A stretch of 64,000 nt of DNA from a bacterium (GTDB taxonomy: Bacteria; Planctomycetota; Planctomycetia; Pirellulales; Pirellulaceae). The notes beneath the pieces are model-generated. The model worked only from the letters and a program-made list of their open reading frames with translations. It was not told the origin of the DNA and did not search any database. The stretch spans positions 1 to 64,000 of the forward strand of contig WGNR01000005.1 of the NCBI GenBank assembly GCA_016124445.1, in the 5' to 3' direction. The position numbers and the translations under genes were made by a program. This document shows, piece after piece, positions 26,659 through 34,671 of the stretch. Numbering within the stretch: the first letter of the stretch is position 1; each line of letters begins with the position of its first letter.

Positions 26659-27071
26659 TTCCCTCTGACTGGCGAAGCCTTCCTTCGGGAAGCCGATTTG
26701 CCAGCAACGCAGTCGCATCAATGTCAATTACCTCAAAGGCCTGGATCCGCTTGGATTCCAGGCCTTTTTTCGTGGGAATCGAAATCTTCTCGACACTGGC
26801 ATTGACCACTTTCAGGCCCATTACTACTATCCCCCACGATTTCTGGATTCAGTGTCAAGCTGGGCGGAGTATTCCAGGAATTCGCATCGGAATGTTTGAA
26901 GGTGTTCAACCTGCGTTCCGATCAAAAAACAAAGGAATATGATTTTTGCCACGGTCAGCATGCCATGCTGGCAGAGGACGGCAGAATCAAACTTGGGTCA
27001 CCAGACAACGAGTTGGACGGTAAGGACGGATCCTTGCTGCCATCTCCTGCACATCCGAAGGCAGGGACGCC
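26659..27071. other. Intergenic region: sod terminator, then lipoprotein promoter region
   Basis: About 410 bases. The left third holds the sod terminator (26734-26770). A small inverted repeat CAGCATG/CATGCTG lies near 26955-26975. Nothing else was recognised. Confidence 0.5.
26734..26770 (+). terminator. Rho-independent terminator of sod
   Basis: AAAGGCCTGGATCC pairs with GGATTCCAGGCCTTT around a short loop and is followed by TTTTTT. It lies 75 bases after the stop. Confidence 0.9.
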
Positions 27072-28082
27072 ATGCGAATGCAAACCAATCACTGGTCGCT
27101 TTTTTTTGCGGTAGTCGTTTCCGTCACATCCGTTGCTGCTACCGGTTGCAAATCAATGCCTGGTTACAACTACGTTGCCAGCTGGGGTGCACCGCGTAAA
27201 GCGGCTGCCGGTGCCTCGGAAGCACCGAAGTTCGCTGCTTCACCTTCTTCGACTTCGACACCGACTCCTTCGCCGGCCCAGTTGGCAGGTCGCTCGTCGG
27301 TGACTCCAAACTACCTGGCAGGCGCCGCTGGCGGTGCTTCTTCGGCCAGCCCTTACAACTATCAACAGCCAAGTGCCGGTCAGACGGCGATGCAGCCGCA
27401 ACGCGGTTTCTATTCGTCGAGTCCAAGCGGAGCACCAAGTAGCTCGGCTTCGATGGCAAGTAACAATACCACGCCACAAGCTGGTTTTGGTGCCTACAAC
27501 CCACCACAAGGCATGCCTAGCAGCTATGGCACTTCGCCGGCTGCGTACACGGCCAGCGCCACCAACAGCTCAGCTTACAGCAGCACCGCACCGGCTGGCT
27601 ACTCGACGCCTCCTGCTTCGTACTCGCCAACCACTGGCGGTTCGTCACAATACAGCGGCTCGAGCTATACCGGCGGTTCAAGCTACACTGGCAGCGGAAG
27701 CGGAAGCTACCCATCGACTTCCACCACGTCTCCAGCCACTCCGCCAAGCCCGACCTACCCGTCGACTTCGACTTATCCATCGACCTCGACCCCAACGTCG
27801 AGCTATCCGTCGACCGACAGCTATCCTTCGACCAGTGGCTACCAGTCTTCGACTTCGTATCCTTCGACCAGCAGTTACTCCAACACGGCTGCTCCAAACC
27901 CGAACAACTACGAAGCGATGACCAGCCCAACGTATCAGACCGCTTCGGCCACGGCACCGATCGGCAGCGATTCGCACTATCGCCCAGGCGGCACAGCTGA
28001 TTACACCACAACCACCAGCGGATCGACTTCCCGCTACGGAAGCATGGAGTCGTATCCGACGACTTCGACCTATACCCGCTAA
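27072..28082 (+). CDS. Ser/Thr/Tyr/Pro-rich repetitive lipoprotein
   Basis: A 336-residue protein from ATG 27072. A short signal peptide (WSLFFAVVVSVTSVAATGC) ends in a lipobox-like site with Cys26, so it is probably a membrane-anchored lipoprotein. The rest is almost entirely low complexity: Ser, Thr, Tyr, Pro, Gly and Ala, with repeated YPSTS units between about residues 210 and 275 (YPSTSTYPSTSTPTSSYPST) and an earlier SSYTGGSSYTGSGSG block. No folded domain is apparent. It could be a flexible, possibly glycosylated, envelope or stalk component. A strong terminator follows. Confidence 0.75.
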   Translation: MRMQTNHWSLFFAVVVSVTSVAATGCKSMPGYNYVASWGAPRKAAAGASEAPKFAASPSSTSTPTPSPAQLAGRSSVTPNYLAGAAGGASSASPYNYQQPSAGQTAMQPQRGFYSSSPSGAPSSSASMASNNTTPQAGFGAYNPPQGMPSSYGTSPAAYTASATNSSAYSSTAPAGYSTPPASYSPTTGGSSQYSGSSYTGGSSYTGSGSGSYPSTSTTSPATPPSPTYPSTSTYPSTSTPTSSYPSTDSYPSTSGYQSSTSYPSTSSYSNTAAPNPNNYEAMTSPTYQTASATAPIGSDSHYRPGGTADYTTTTSGSTSRYGSMESYPTTSTYTR

Positions 28083-28111
28083 AGCTCATCGAGAGCACAA
28101 CAACCACGAAG

Positions 28112-28141
28112 GGGAGTTATCGCAAGGTAACTCCCTTTTTT
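28112..28141 (+). terminator. Rho-independent terminator of the repetitive lipoprotein gene
   Basis: GGGAGTTA pairs with TAACTCCC around TCGCAAGG, followed by TTTTTT. It begins 30 bases after the stop. Confidence 0.9.
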
Positions 28142-28268
28142 CATGCGCCGCGCCAAGCGAAGAACGCTGAATTCAAAAGAACAAACCACGCCCATGGCAA
28201 CAGCCAGATAGGCGTGGTTTTGTAAGTGCGTTCTTCGAGCCCGATTGGAAACCGGCTCGACGTTCTGT

Positions 28269-28496
28269 TTAGCGTCCCGTAGGACAGAACGTTTGGTGAA
28301 TGATGCGAGAAAGACCTCCCTTGATCTTCAACATCATCACTTGCTTCTCGGCGGTAGCGCGATCGGCGAAGGTGCCAACTCGCTTCCAGGCATGTTCGGT
28401 CGCATCAAAGACATCGACGAAAACCTGCCTGGCCATTCCTCCGGGAGCACTAACGGAAATCCATTTTCCGTTCTTATCGTTTTTGGATTGATTCAT
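28269..28496 (-). CDS. Small hypothetical protein
   Basis: A 75-residue basic protein: a polar start (NQSKNDKNGKWISVSAPGG), then RQVFVDVFDATEHAWKRVGT and FADRATAEKQVMMLKIKGG. The middle looks like one strand-helix unit, reminiscent of short SPOR-like or tandem 'W-x-x-V-G-x-F' repeats, but no family is recognised. The frame is intact and the composition protein-like, but only length and composition support it. Confidence 0.5.
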   Translation of the reverse strand: MNQSKNDKNGKWISVSAPGGMARQVFVDVFDATEHAWKRVGTFADRATAEKQVMMLKIKGGLSRIIHQTFCPTGR

Positions 28497-28810
28497 GGCT
28501 CAATCTCCCAAGAAAAATCGATGCTTCTAGTTCATCGAACCATTTCCCGCCGATTGATAACTCAAATTCGGCGAAATCCGGGGCATCTTGTAAAAATACG
28601 GAAACCTGAGAAGAACAATCAGAAAGCCAATCGGCCAGCTAGAAAATGCTCCGGCGAATGCCAGCAACCATTAGACACCACATGCAGCTGTGGGCTGAGC
28701 GGCCAAGATAAAATGCAGAATGCCACGGCAGAATAGGGCTGCCGCAGCATCCAGCGAAGCGTGAAAGAAAACTAAGCGTTAGGGGGAAGGAAGGTAGTTC
28801 TTTCAGGAAC
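28497..28810. other. Intergenic region, nothing recognised
   Basis: About 314 bases, visibly A-rich near 28590-28680. No gene, hairpin with T tract or RNA was identified. Confidence 0.45.
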
Positions 28811-29137
28811 CTACCAGCCCATCACCATATTCGACTCGATTGCCCTGCGGGCCTGGCTCAAGTCGTTGCCAGTCTCATGCATGTAGAGTCGAATCGCGTG
28901 GACCTTGTCTCCCTCCGCTTTCGACAGGCATTCGCGTGCAACCACGCATGGGTCCATTGGCCCTGTGGTCAGCCCGAGTGCCGCTTTCGAGATAACCCAC
29001 GAAGTCCGTGGCCGTTTCGATATGCGAACAATGTCATCTTCTGGGTAATTGTCGTAGACCTGACCTTTGGCTTCGTTCTCATCATTCGCCCAGGTGATGA
29101 CGATGTGAGCGTTGGTTTCCACCTCGAAGAGCGCCAT
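28811..29137 (-). CDS. Small protein with a ribosomal L7/L12-like C-terminal motif
   Basis: A 108-residue protein. The start is ATG 29137 with AAAGGAG upstream, not the longer frame to 29236. The N-terminal part is MALFEVETNAHIVITWANDENEAK, a compact strand-helix unit. The C-terminal 30 residues (GDKVHAIRLYMHETGNDLSQ, then ARRAIESNM) closely follow the L7/L12 C-terminal domain pattern K-x-x-x-I-K-x-x-R-x-x-T-G-L-x-L-x-E-A-K. In ribosomes that domain recruits translation factors. In stand-alone proteins its role is unknown. The gene is monocistronic. Confidence 0.7.
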   Translation of the reverse strand: MALFEVETNAHIVITWANDENEAKGQVYDNYPEDDIVRISKRPRTSWVISKAALGLTTGPMDPCVVARECLSKAEGDKVHAIRLYMHETGNDLSQARRAIESNMVMGW

Positions 29138-29552
29138 GGAGATTCTCCTTTCAATGAAGAATTCTGAGAGAAAGCTAGTGGGGGAAAAGACGCGACCTCG
29201 ATTTTCATCAGGCCTGGCCCACGCTTCCTTCTCCATGTGACCTTGCCGCTACCGAATTCCGTATCGCGGCGGCGAGATCAGTATCAATCGGCGATCGATG
29301 GAAACGGAGAGAAACATCGGCGAAGTGTCCTAAGGTGAATTGAGGTCGCTATTCTGGCGAATGTAGACCCTCCGCAATGAGGCGTCAATCAATTTTTGCC
29401 GGGTCAAATAGACAGCAAATTGCCGACTGATACCTAGTGGCTAACACTTCGCCATTGTTCTCCACGACGGCCTGATTCTGGTAGAATAGAGGCGATCAAG
29501 CACACTTGTTGGCTTGCCAATTTTTTTTCAGCCCAAAGCGGCAGAGCCCACC
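29138..29552. other. Divergent promoter region
   Basis: About 415 bases between two divergent genes. TAGAAT at about 29482 could be a -10 element for the TPR gene. A run of T at 29521-29527 lies just before that gene. No RNA gene was seen. Confidence 0.45.
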
Positions 29553-30491
29553 ATGACCGAGACCTATATCCCGGAAGAGAATTCCAACGGCAACGAACCT
29601 AACGTTGCGGCCCCCAATCCTGCGCCCCCTGCTGCAAGCACACGTCGTTCGCAATTCATCCTATTGTTCGTGGTGTTGCTGTTGATTGCCGTCTACTTCG
29701 GTTTCCAGTGGTTCAGCTCCGAATCGATGGCACACTTTACCTGGGCTCAGGCAGTCAATGCTTTCGATGCCGAGAACTTCGACGAAGCAAAACGGTTAGC
29801 GGTCGAAGCGATCAAGCTGACGCCAGACGACCCCCAATTGAGGCTCAACGAAGCCGAAATGTATTTCCGCCTCGACGAAGAGACCGAAGCCCGCAAGCAG
29901 ATCGAAGAAGCAATCAGACTTGGCAAAGAGAACCCTGACATCTTGCGACAAGCCAGTTTTCTCCTTTCGCGGATGGGGCAGCACGACGGTTCGTTGTTCC
30001 TGGCCGATAAAATCGTCGACCTGGCTGAGAAAAGGCAAACGGTGCACATGCACAGCGCGCTCAATCAGCGGGCCTATGCCATCGCCATGGCCGCCGCCGA
30101 GGATCAGGCCAAGCCTGAGCAAATCGATCAAGGCATGAAAGACATCGAACGTGCCATCGAGATCTATGGCGAGGAAGCGGGCTACGTCGACACCCGGGGC
30201 TACCTGAAGGTTTTTGCCGGCGACCTGGACGGCGCGGTGAAAGATCTGGATGCGGCGATTACTTCGCTGGAAAACCAACGCAGCGAAATGATTGCCAAGC
30301 TAACGCCCCAGCAAGTTGCCAATCCTTCCGAAAGTTTTACCTTCGTTGACAACCAATTGAAGCAGGTCTTGGCCGTACTGTACGCACACCGAGCAGCAGC
30401 CTACGAAAAGCTTGGCAAACCTGATCAGGCGAAAGAAGATCAAGAGCGAGCCGAAAACTACGGGCTCGATCGCAAACGGGGCGTCTGGTAA
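29553..30491 (+). CDS. TPR-repeat membrane-anchored protein
   Basis: I use ATG 29553; the frame upstream is non-coding. The 312-residue protein has a Pro/Asn-rich cytoplasmic tail, one transmembrane helix (FILLFVVLLLIAVYFGF, about residues 34-50) and then tetratricopeptide helices outside: AVNAFDAENFDEAKRLAVEA, PQLRLNEAEMYFRLDEETEA, NPDILRQASFLLSRMGQHDG and GYLKVFAGDLDGAVKDLDAA. A final repeat, YEKLGKPDQAKEDQERAENY, closes it. It probably scaffolds other envelope proteins. The terminator stem overlaps the stop codon. Confidence 0.85.
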   Translation: MTETYIPEENSNGNEPNVAAPNPAPPAASTRRSQFILLFVVLLLIAVYFGFQWFSSESMAHFTWAQAVNAFDAENFDEAKRLAVEAIKLTPDDPQLRLNEAEMYFRLDEETEARKQIEEAIRLGKENPDILRQASFLLSRMGQHDGSLFLADKIVDLAEKRQTVHMHSALNQRAYAIAMAAAEDQAKPEQIDQGMKDIERAIEIYGEEAGYVDTRGYLKVFAGDLDGAVKDLDAAITSLENQRSEMIAKLTPQQVANPSESFTFVDNQLKQVLAVLYAHRAAAYEKLGKPDQAKEDQERAENYGLDRKRGVW

Positions 30492-30503
30492 CGCCCCGCT
30501 TTT
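30478..30503 (+). terminator. Terminator overlapping the TPR gene's stop codon
   Basis: GGGGCGT pairs with ACGCCCC around the last codons and stop, followed by GCTTTTTCTTTT. The stem therefore starts inside the coding sequence. Confidence 0.85.
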
Positions 30504-30538
30504 TCTTTTCCTGAAGAACTCCTCATGAGGCGGTCTGA

Positions 30539-31564
30539 CTAAACGGCCTCGACCTCGCGAGTTTCCACTTCGGGATGGTGCTCCAACATGCGATTCTGGA
30601 GCGTTTCTTCGAGCGAGCGAACTTCTGCCAACAGGTTTTCTTCGTCGTCGACGTCGACCAGAACTTTTTCGTGTCCTGGCAGCGGATGCGGTTCGACGCT
30701 GGTTCCATTGTGGAAGTAAATGCAGTTACGACCGTTGGCCTTGGCTCGGTAAAGGGCTGAGTCGGCACGCGCCAGTAATGTTTGCGGTTCGTCTGACGCG
30801 CTGGCCTGGGCCACGCCGCCGCTGACGGTCACTTTCATCTTCTGCTGCACAGCTTCCCGAACACGTTCGGCAAAGATCAAACCGCCAGCCAGGTTGGTCG
30901 ATGGCATCAGCACCACGAATTCCTCTCCGCCGTAACGGACCACCACGTCGGTCTCGCGGACGGCGTTGTCGATCAGGCTGGCCACTTCCTGCAGAACGCG
31001 GTCCCCTTCCAGGTGGCCGAATTCGTCGTTGATCTTCTTGAAGTGGTCGACGTCGATGATGCAGAGCGAGAAGGTCAGTTCGTACCGATCTTTCATCGCG
31101 AACAGGCTTTCCAGGCTATCGTCCAAGGCGCGGCGATTGCTTAGACCGGTCAGCGGATCGGTGCGCGACTCGGTAAACGTCATCAGCAGATTGGCTTGTT
31201 GGCGAACTTCGTCGTAGGCGTTGGCGATCTGGGACGAGAGCCGCATCGTGGGGCTGAGCATCCGTTCGGCCTCTTCGCAGAGGGTTTGCCACGACTGGTT
31301 TGATTCTTTGTCCTCGGAACTCATCGAGGTGATGCGATCCTTGAAGTGGGCAATGCTCGACTGGTGTACGGAAAGATTGCGTCGTACTTCGCGCGAGATT
31401 TCTTCCAACTGGTTAACGATCGCCTTGGCGCGCTTGAGTTCGCGACGAGCATAGGCTTGCTCGGCCGATACCGGTTGCTTGTTTCGCTTGCCGAGGAAGT
31501 AGCCGATCAAGGCGATCAACGCCATGGCTACCGGGGTCGGAATTCCTAAAATCCAGTCTTCCAT
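30539..31564 (-). CDS. Membrane-anchored GGDEF diguanylate cyclase
   Basis: A 341-residue protein. It has one N-terminal membrane helix (PTPVAMALIALIGYFLG), then a helical or coiled-coil stretch (ELKRAKAIVNQLEEISREVR through residue 125), then a GGDEF domain. The domain shows DPLTGLSNRRALDD, IIDVDHFKKINDEFGHLEGD and the active-site RYGGEEFVVLMP. It should make cyclic di-GMP from GTP. No RxxD inhibitory site stands out. The acidic C-terminal 50 residues (HEKVLVDVDDEENLLAEVRS) form a further helix. It has no periplasmic domain of note, so the signal is probably sensed in the cytoplasm. Confidence 0.9.
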   Translation of the reverse strand: MEDWILGIPTPVAMALIALIGYFLGKRNKQPVSAEQAYARRELKRAKAIVNQLEEISREVRRNLSVHQSSIAHFKDRITSMSSEDKESNQSWQTLCEEAERMLSPTMRLSSQIANAYDEVRQQANLLMTFTESRTDPLTGLSNRRALDDSLESLFAMKDRYELTFSLCIIDVDHFKKINDEFGHLEGDRVLQEVASLIDNAVRETDVVVRYGGEEFVVLMPSTNLAGGLIFAERVREAVQQKMKVTVSGGVAQASASDEPQTLLARADSALYRAKANGRNCIYFHNGTSVEPHPLPGHEKVLVDVDDEENLLAEVRSLEETLQNRMLEHHPEVETREVEAV

Positions 31565-31646
31565 ACTGGCACTTTCCTGAAGGCTCTAAGGTTTCTCGAT
31601 CAATGCCCCTGATGTCTGTTTGAATTGGAAACGGTTCGTCCCTGCC

Positions 31647-31739
31647 CTACCCGCGGGTCTTGCCTCCCACGCCCTGCATGCAGATCCAGCCGAAGCCGAC
31701 GACCACAGCAAACGCGATGGTCCATTCGACCTTCCCCAT
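31647..31739 (-). CDS. Possible 30-residue membrane microprotein
   Basis: The minus strand reads ATG GGG AAG GTC and so on to TAG, giving MGKVEWTIAFAVVVGFGWIC followed by MQGVGGKTRG. One hydrophobic helix with a basic tail is what a genuine single-pass micropeptide looks like. No strong Shine-Dalgarno precedes it, so coding status rests on the composition alone. Confidence 0.35.
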   Translation of the reverse strand: MGKVEWTIAFAVVVGFGWICMQGVGGKTRG

Positions 31740-31942
31740 GCCTACGACAAAGTGTTCAGTTTCGCGTACGACCTGAAAAACAAAATCACGCATGAGAAAG
31801 TCCCCGGAGGGTGACTGAAGTAAGGGGGTGAACCTGGTTCCACTTCGAAACGTTAGGTCACAATCAGGGGGTATGTCGAAAAAACCGGTCAGAATGCTCG
31901 GTTTAGGCGAACCCTGCCGAGCCGCAAAGGGTCATAAGAAAC

Positions 31943-31975
31943 GTCCTAACTGGCATTTCCGGCCACAGTTAGGAC
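31943..31975. repeat. Perfect 10-bp hairpin upstream of tRNA-Asp
   Basis: GTCCTAACTG pairs with CAGTTAGGAC across a 13-base spacer. No T tract follows on either strand, so it is not an ordinary terminator. It could be a protein-binding palindrome or part of a small RNA. Confidence 0.6.
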
Positions 31976-32061
31976 CGTGAGCGATTTGTGAGCAAGATTT
32001 CACCAGGGGGGCCTTGAGTTTCAGACGCTTGGGCCTATATTAATTTATCTCAACAGCAGTT

Positions 32062-32135
<74 letters not shown>

Positions 32136-32146
32136 CTTTTGAAGCG

Positions 32147-32186
32147 AAAAAGCCAGTCGTTAGAATTCTAACGGCTGGCTTTTTTT
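32147..32186 (+). terminator. Strong terminator after tRNA-Asp
   Basis: An 18-base arm AAAAGCCAGTCGTTAGAA is followed directly by its reverse complement (one G-T wobble) and a run of T. Confidence 0.95.
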
Positions 32187-32458
32187 GTGGGCTGGTGGCT
32201 AGAGGTGACGAAGTTTGAGCGTCTTTGAATTGTGGGGCTATGCCGCAAAAGAGAGTTGGTCCTTCTGGGCTGGGAAGCGCCATCGACCACAGCGGGAACT
32301 GTCGAAAAACAGGAATTCTTTCCGTATCCACAACCGAGATGGATTAACGACTTGAATTCAATCTCTGACTTGGGGATGTTGGATTCGAGACCGAGCGGTA
32401 TAACATTTTCAACACGTACACCAACGAATTAAAATGCTGCCAGTGCATAGAAGATTAG

Positions 32459-32950
32459 ATGGAAAAGTCCGCTCATTTTTCACGCTGTTTGAATTTTCGA
32501 TATAGTCTTTCGCGAGTTTGGGACAGCTCGCTTCCCAGAATTGCGATTCTGGGGCTAAATCCATCGACCGCTAACGAAAAATACGATGACCCAACCGTCC
32601 GCCGATGTATTGGATTCGCTCAAAGTTGGGGATATGGATCGATTGTATTAGTTAATCTTTTTGGTCTTCGGTCAACCAGCCCATTACGTTTGAAAATAGT
32701 TGATGACCCGATCGGACCTCAAAACGACTACTGGATCCAACGAGAGTGTAAGGATTCCGATCTTGTTGTAGTTGCTTGGGGAAATCATGGTCGTTTGCTA
32801 AATCGGGACGATGAGGTACTTAAACGCTTAGCCAATCCGTACTGTCTTGGAACGACTAAGGTAGGTTGTCCGCGACACCCACTGTATCTAGCATCGAACA
32901 CGCGACTACGGGAATTTACAGCAAATCGCTCAGACCATCACGCAGTCTGA
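32459..32950 (+). CDS. DUF1643-family protein
   Basis: A 163-residue protein matching the DUF1643 pattern: RYSLSRVWDSSLPRIAILGL, then NPSTANEKYDDPTVRRCIGF, YGSIVLVNLFGLRSTSP and DLVVVAWGNHGRLLNR. The enzymatic role of the family is not established. The gene is AT-rich next to the rest of the window (21 of 60 bases G+C at 32641-32700), suggesting transfer. It converges on the MazG-like gene, with only seven bases between the stops. With the neighbouring operon it may form one accessory cassette. Confidence 0.8.
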   Translation: MEKSAHFSRCLNFRYSLSRVWDSSLPRIAILGLNPSTANEKYDDPTVRRCIGFAQSWGYGSIVLVNLFGLRSTSPLRLKIVDDPIGPQNDYWIQRECKDSDLVVVAWGNHGRLLNRDDEVLKRLANPYCLGTTKVGCPRHPLYLASNTRLREFTANRSDHHAV

Positions 32951-32957
32951 GCAGATT

Positions 32958-33890
32958 TCACTTATCAAGTCCCACGAAACTTATCGATCTAGTTGATGCA
33001 TCACCAATTACTACACCACCTCGATTTTTGATGAGCAGATTCCACGCCCGATAGGACTGTATTATCACATCTTCCCAGTCTCGAAGACTTTTGTCGCTTA
33101 CCTCAAGTGATCGCGTCATGACCCTAATGGTTCTGAGAATCCCAAACTCAACTGATTTGGCATCCTCAAAGTAGGAATAATCCGGAGCAGCGCCAAACAC
33201 GAATGCGGAAATAGCCTCTTCAATGATCGAAGCTCGAGCTCCATCTTCTACTTCATCAATATGCGTCACCGACTTTCTCTTAACCTTCAAGAGTTTGCGC
33301 ACGATCGGCGACCACCCAAGAATCACAGCGCAAGCCAAATGAAAAACATCATGATAGCGGTAACCATCATCCACGTGAGAATTGTCGGTTAATGGGTCTC
33401 CGAATTGTTGACCATTGCAAATGATGACCAGCTTCGAGATGCCTTCGATTTCTTCCTCTCGAAACTCCAAATGTAATCTCAGTGGCAAACGCTCCCCTTC
33501 AGGGAATGCGTCATCATACCGCGTCGTTGCAAATAATTGCTGTCCCTGATTGTCTTGACGTGGCCATCGATCATGTAGCTTCCCAAGGTTCTCCTCAGCC
33601 ACTTCTTGGAGGTCCAAACCGGCCTTCCCTGCAATATTCGATAGGTACCAAAGAATATCGCCGAGCTCCTCGGATACTTGGTCCGTAAAAGGCGTGTAGC
33701 GATCGCCTTCTCGTAACCACTTCTTATACTCGGTCAGAAGCGAACCGGTTTCTCCCGCAAGGCCAAGCAATGGGACCATAATAGACGCAACACCATCGGT
33801 TGAGGTTTGATCGGTTCGCTCTGCCTCACGTTGATACTCACGGAATGTTAATTCACGTTCCAACATCTGCTCCCGAATCAGAATGGGCAT
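32958..33890 (-). CDS. MazG-type nucleotide pyrophosphohydrolase with C-terminal domain
   Basis: Last gene of the five-gene operon. The N-terminal 110 residues are an all-alpha NTP pyrophosphatase: LAGETGSLLTEYKKWL supplies the first E-x(n)-E pair and VSEELGDILWYLSNIAGKAG supplies the E-E-x-x-D metal motif. Such enzymes cleave (d)NTPs to NMP and PPi. A second domain of about 190 residues follows with DDGYRYHDVFHLACAVILGW and VKRKSVTHIDEVEDGARASI, conserved-looking His and acidic residues. ATG 33890 overlaps the upstream gene by 38 bases; ATG 33866 with GGGAG upstream is an alternative. It could remove abnormal nucleotides made or sensed by its neighbours. Confidence 0.8.
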   Translation of the reverse strand: MPILIREQMLERELTFREYQREAERTDQTSTDGVASIMVPLLGLAGETGSLLTEYKKWLREGDRYTPFTDQVSEELGDILWYLSNIAGKAGLDLQEVAEENLGKLHDRWPRQDNQGQQLFATTRYDDAFPEGERLPLRLHLEFREEEIEGISKLVIICNGQQFGDPLTDNSHVDDGYRYHDVFHLACAVILGWSPIVRKLLKVKRKSVTHIDEVEDGARASIIEEAISAFVFGAAPDYSYFEDAKSVEFGILRTIRVMTRSLEVSDKSLRDWEDVIIQSYRAWNLLIKNRGGVVIGDASTRSISFVGLDK

Positions 33891-34671
33891 TGTTCTGCGT
33901 TTGCACAAGCATGGCGAGACTTTGAAGATTACCTTTTGATATGTCACCGAGGATCGGTTGACCAATGTAGCAATTAAGTCGTGCAAGATTCTTATTTGAT
34001 TCGTGGGCTATGAACTGTCCAAGGTGACACAGCCCAAGGTAGTTTCCATAAGCCCGATCGAAAATGTATTGAGAAGGGTAGTACGCATTGATCGCGATTT
34101 TGCCTTCATCATCCTGAATGATGGCAACTTGCTGAAGGCATGGAAATCCACGGACTGACTGCCCGGTGTGGTCTTTCACTGGATCAAAGCAGGCAATCTG
34201 CAATGCTGTATGTCGCGATCGACGTTCGCGTTTCAAGAGGCCAATCACAAAATCAAGTTGATTAACAGACTTTACGAGCCCCTTTTGTGCCCCCGTAAAT
34301 CTCATCATTCTCTCGAAGTAGGTGCCATAACGATTTCGTTGGTCGAGCGCCTTTAGCCGAGGCAAATACTTCTCAACGCATAATTCTGAGAATTCAAGAC
34401 ATGAGGGTTTACCCCGACGCGACCACATATCGTATGGAAAGATCGTGAGACCTGAAACTCGGACGCTGTTCTTTCCCCCTGCTAACAATGCAGCGTCCAG
34501 AGCCTTTCGCATTATCTGGTCTTCGGAAGGCGCATCGCCAGATAATCCTATAACCGACAATAGTATTGGTCGAAGTTGTCGCTTCGGAAAATTGAATGTG
34601 TGAAGAAACGCCTCCCCCCAAGCGACGGAAAGATTGGAAGACTCAATAACGAGAGGCGAAGCGAGATTCAT
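33853..34671 (-). CDS. Thymidylate-synthase-like protein
   Basis: A 272-residue protein that I read as a divergent ThyA-fold enzyme. RNRYGTYFERMMRFTG resembles the folate-side motif. RRSRHTALQIACFDP corresponds to the Arg-rich phosphate loop. VRGFPCLQQVAIIQDDEGKI keeps the P-C of the catalytic Cys. Then YPSQYIFDRAYGNYLGLCHL parallels the R-S-x-D...LGLPFN region, but the dUMP-selecting Asn is not obvious there. A changed base specificity, for example dCMP or a modified pyrimidine, is therefore possible. It starts in a 4-base ATGA overlap with the ImmA/IrrE gene. The thyA assignment is by motif alignment from memory. Confidence 0.6.
   Translation of the reverse strand: MNLASPLVIESSNLSVAWGEAFLHTFNFPKRQLRPILLSVIGLSGDAPSEDQIMRKALDAALLAGGKNSVRVSGLTIFPYDMWSRRGKPSCLEFSELCVEKYLPRLKALDQRNRYGTYFERMMRFTGAQKGLVKSVNQLDFVIGLLKRERRSRHTALQIACFDPVKDHTGQSVRGFPCLQQVAIIQDDEGKIAINAYYPSQYIFDRAYGNYLGLCHLGQFIAHESNKNLARLNCYIGQPILGDISKGNLQSLAMLVQTQNNAHSDSGADVGT

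Larger units (their letters stand above)
31565..32061. other. Long intergenic region before tRNA-Asp
   Basis: Nearly 500 bases. It holds a possible 30-residue membrane microprotein on the minus strand (31647-31739) and a strong hairpin (31943-31975). Nothing else was recognised, although AATTTATCT just before the tRNA may be part of its promoter. Confidence 0.5.

Noticed and set aside
27700..27870. Short tandem repeats that could suggest a CRISPR-like array
   Set aside because: They are codon-level repeats of YPSTS inside the lipoprotein gene, with no unique spacers.
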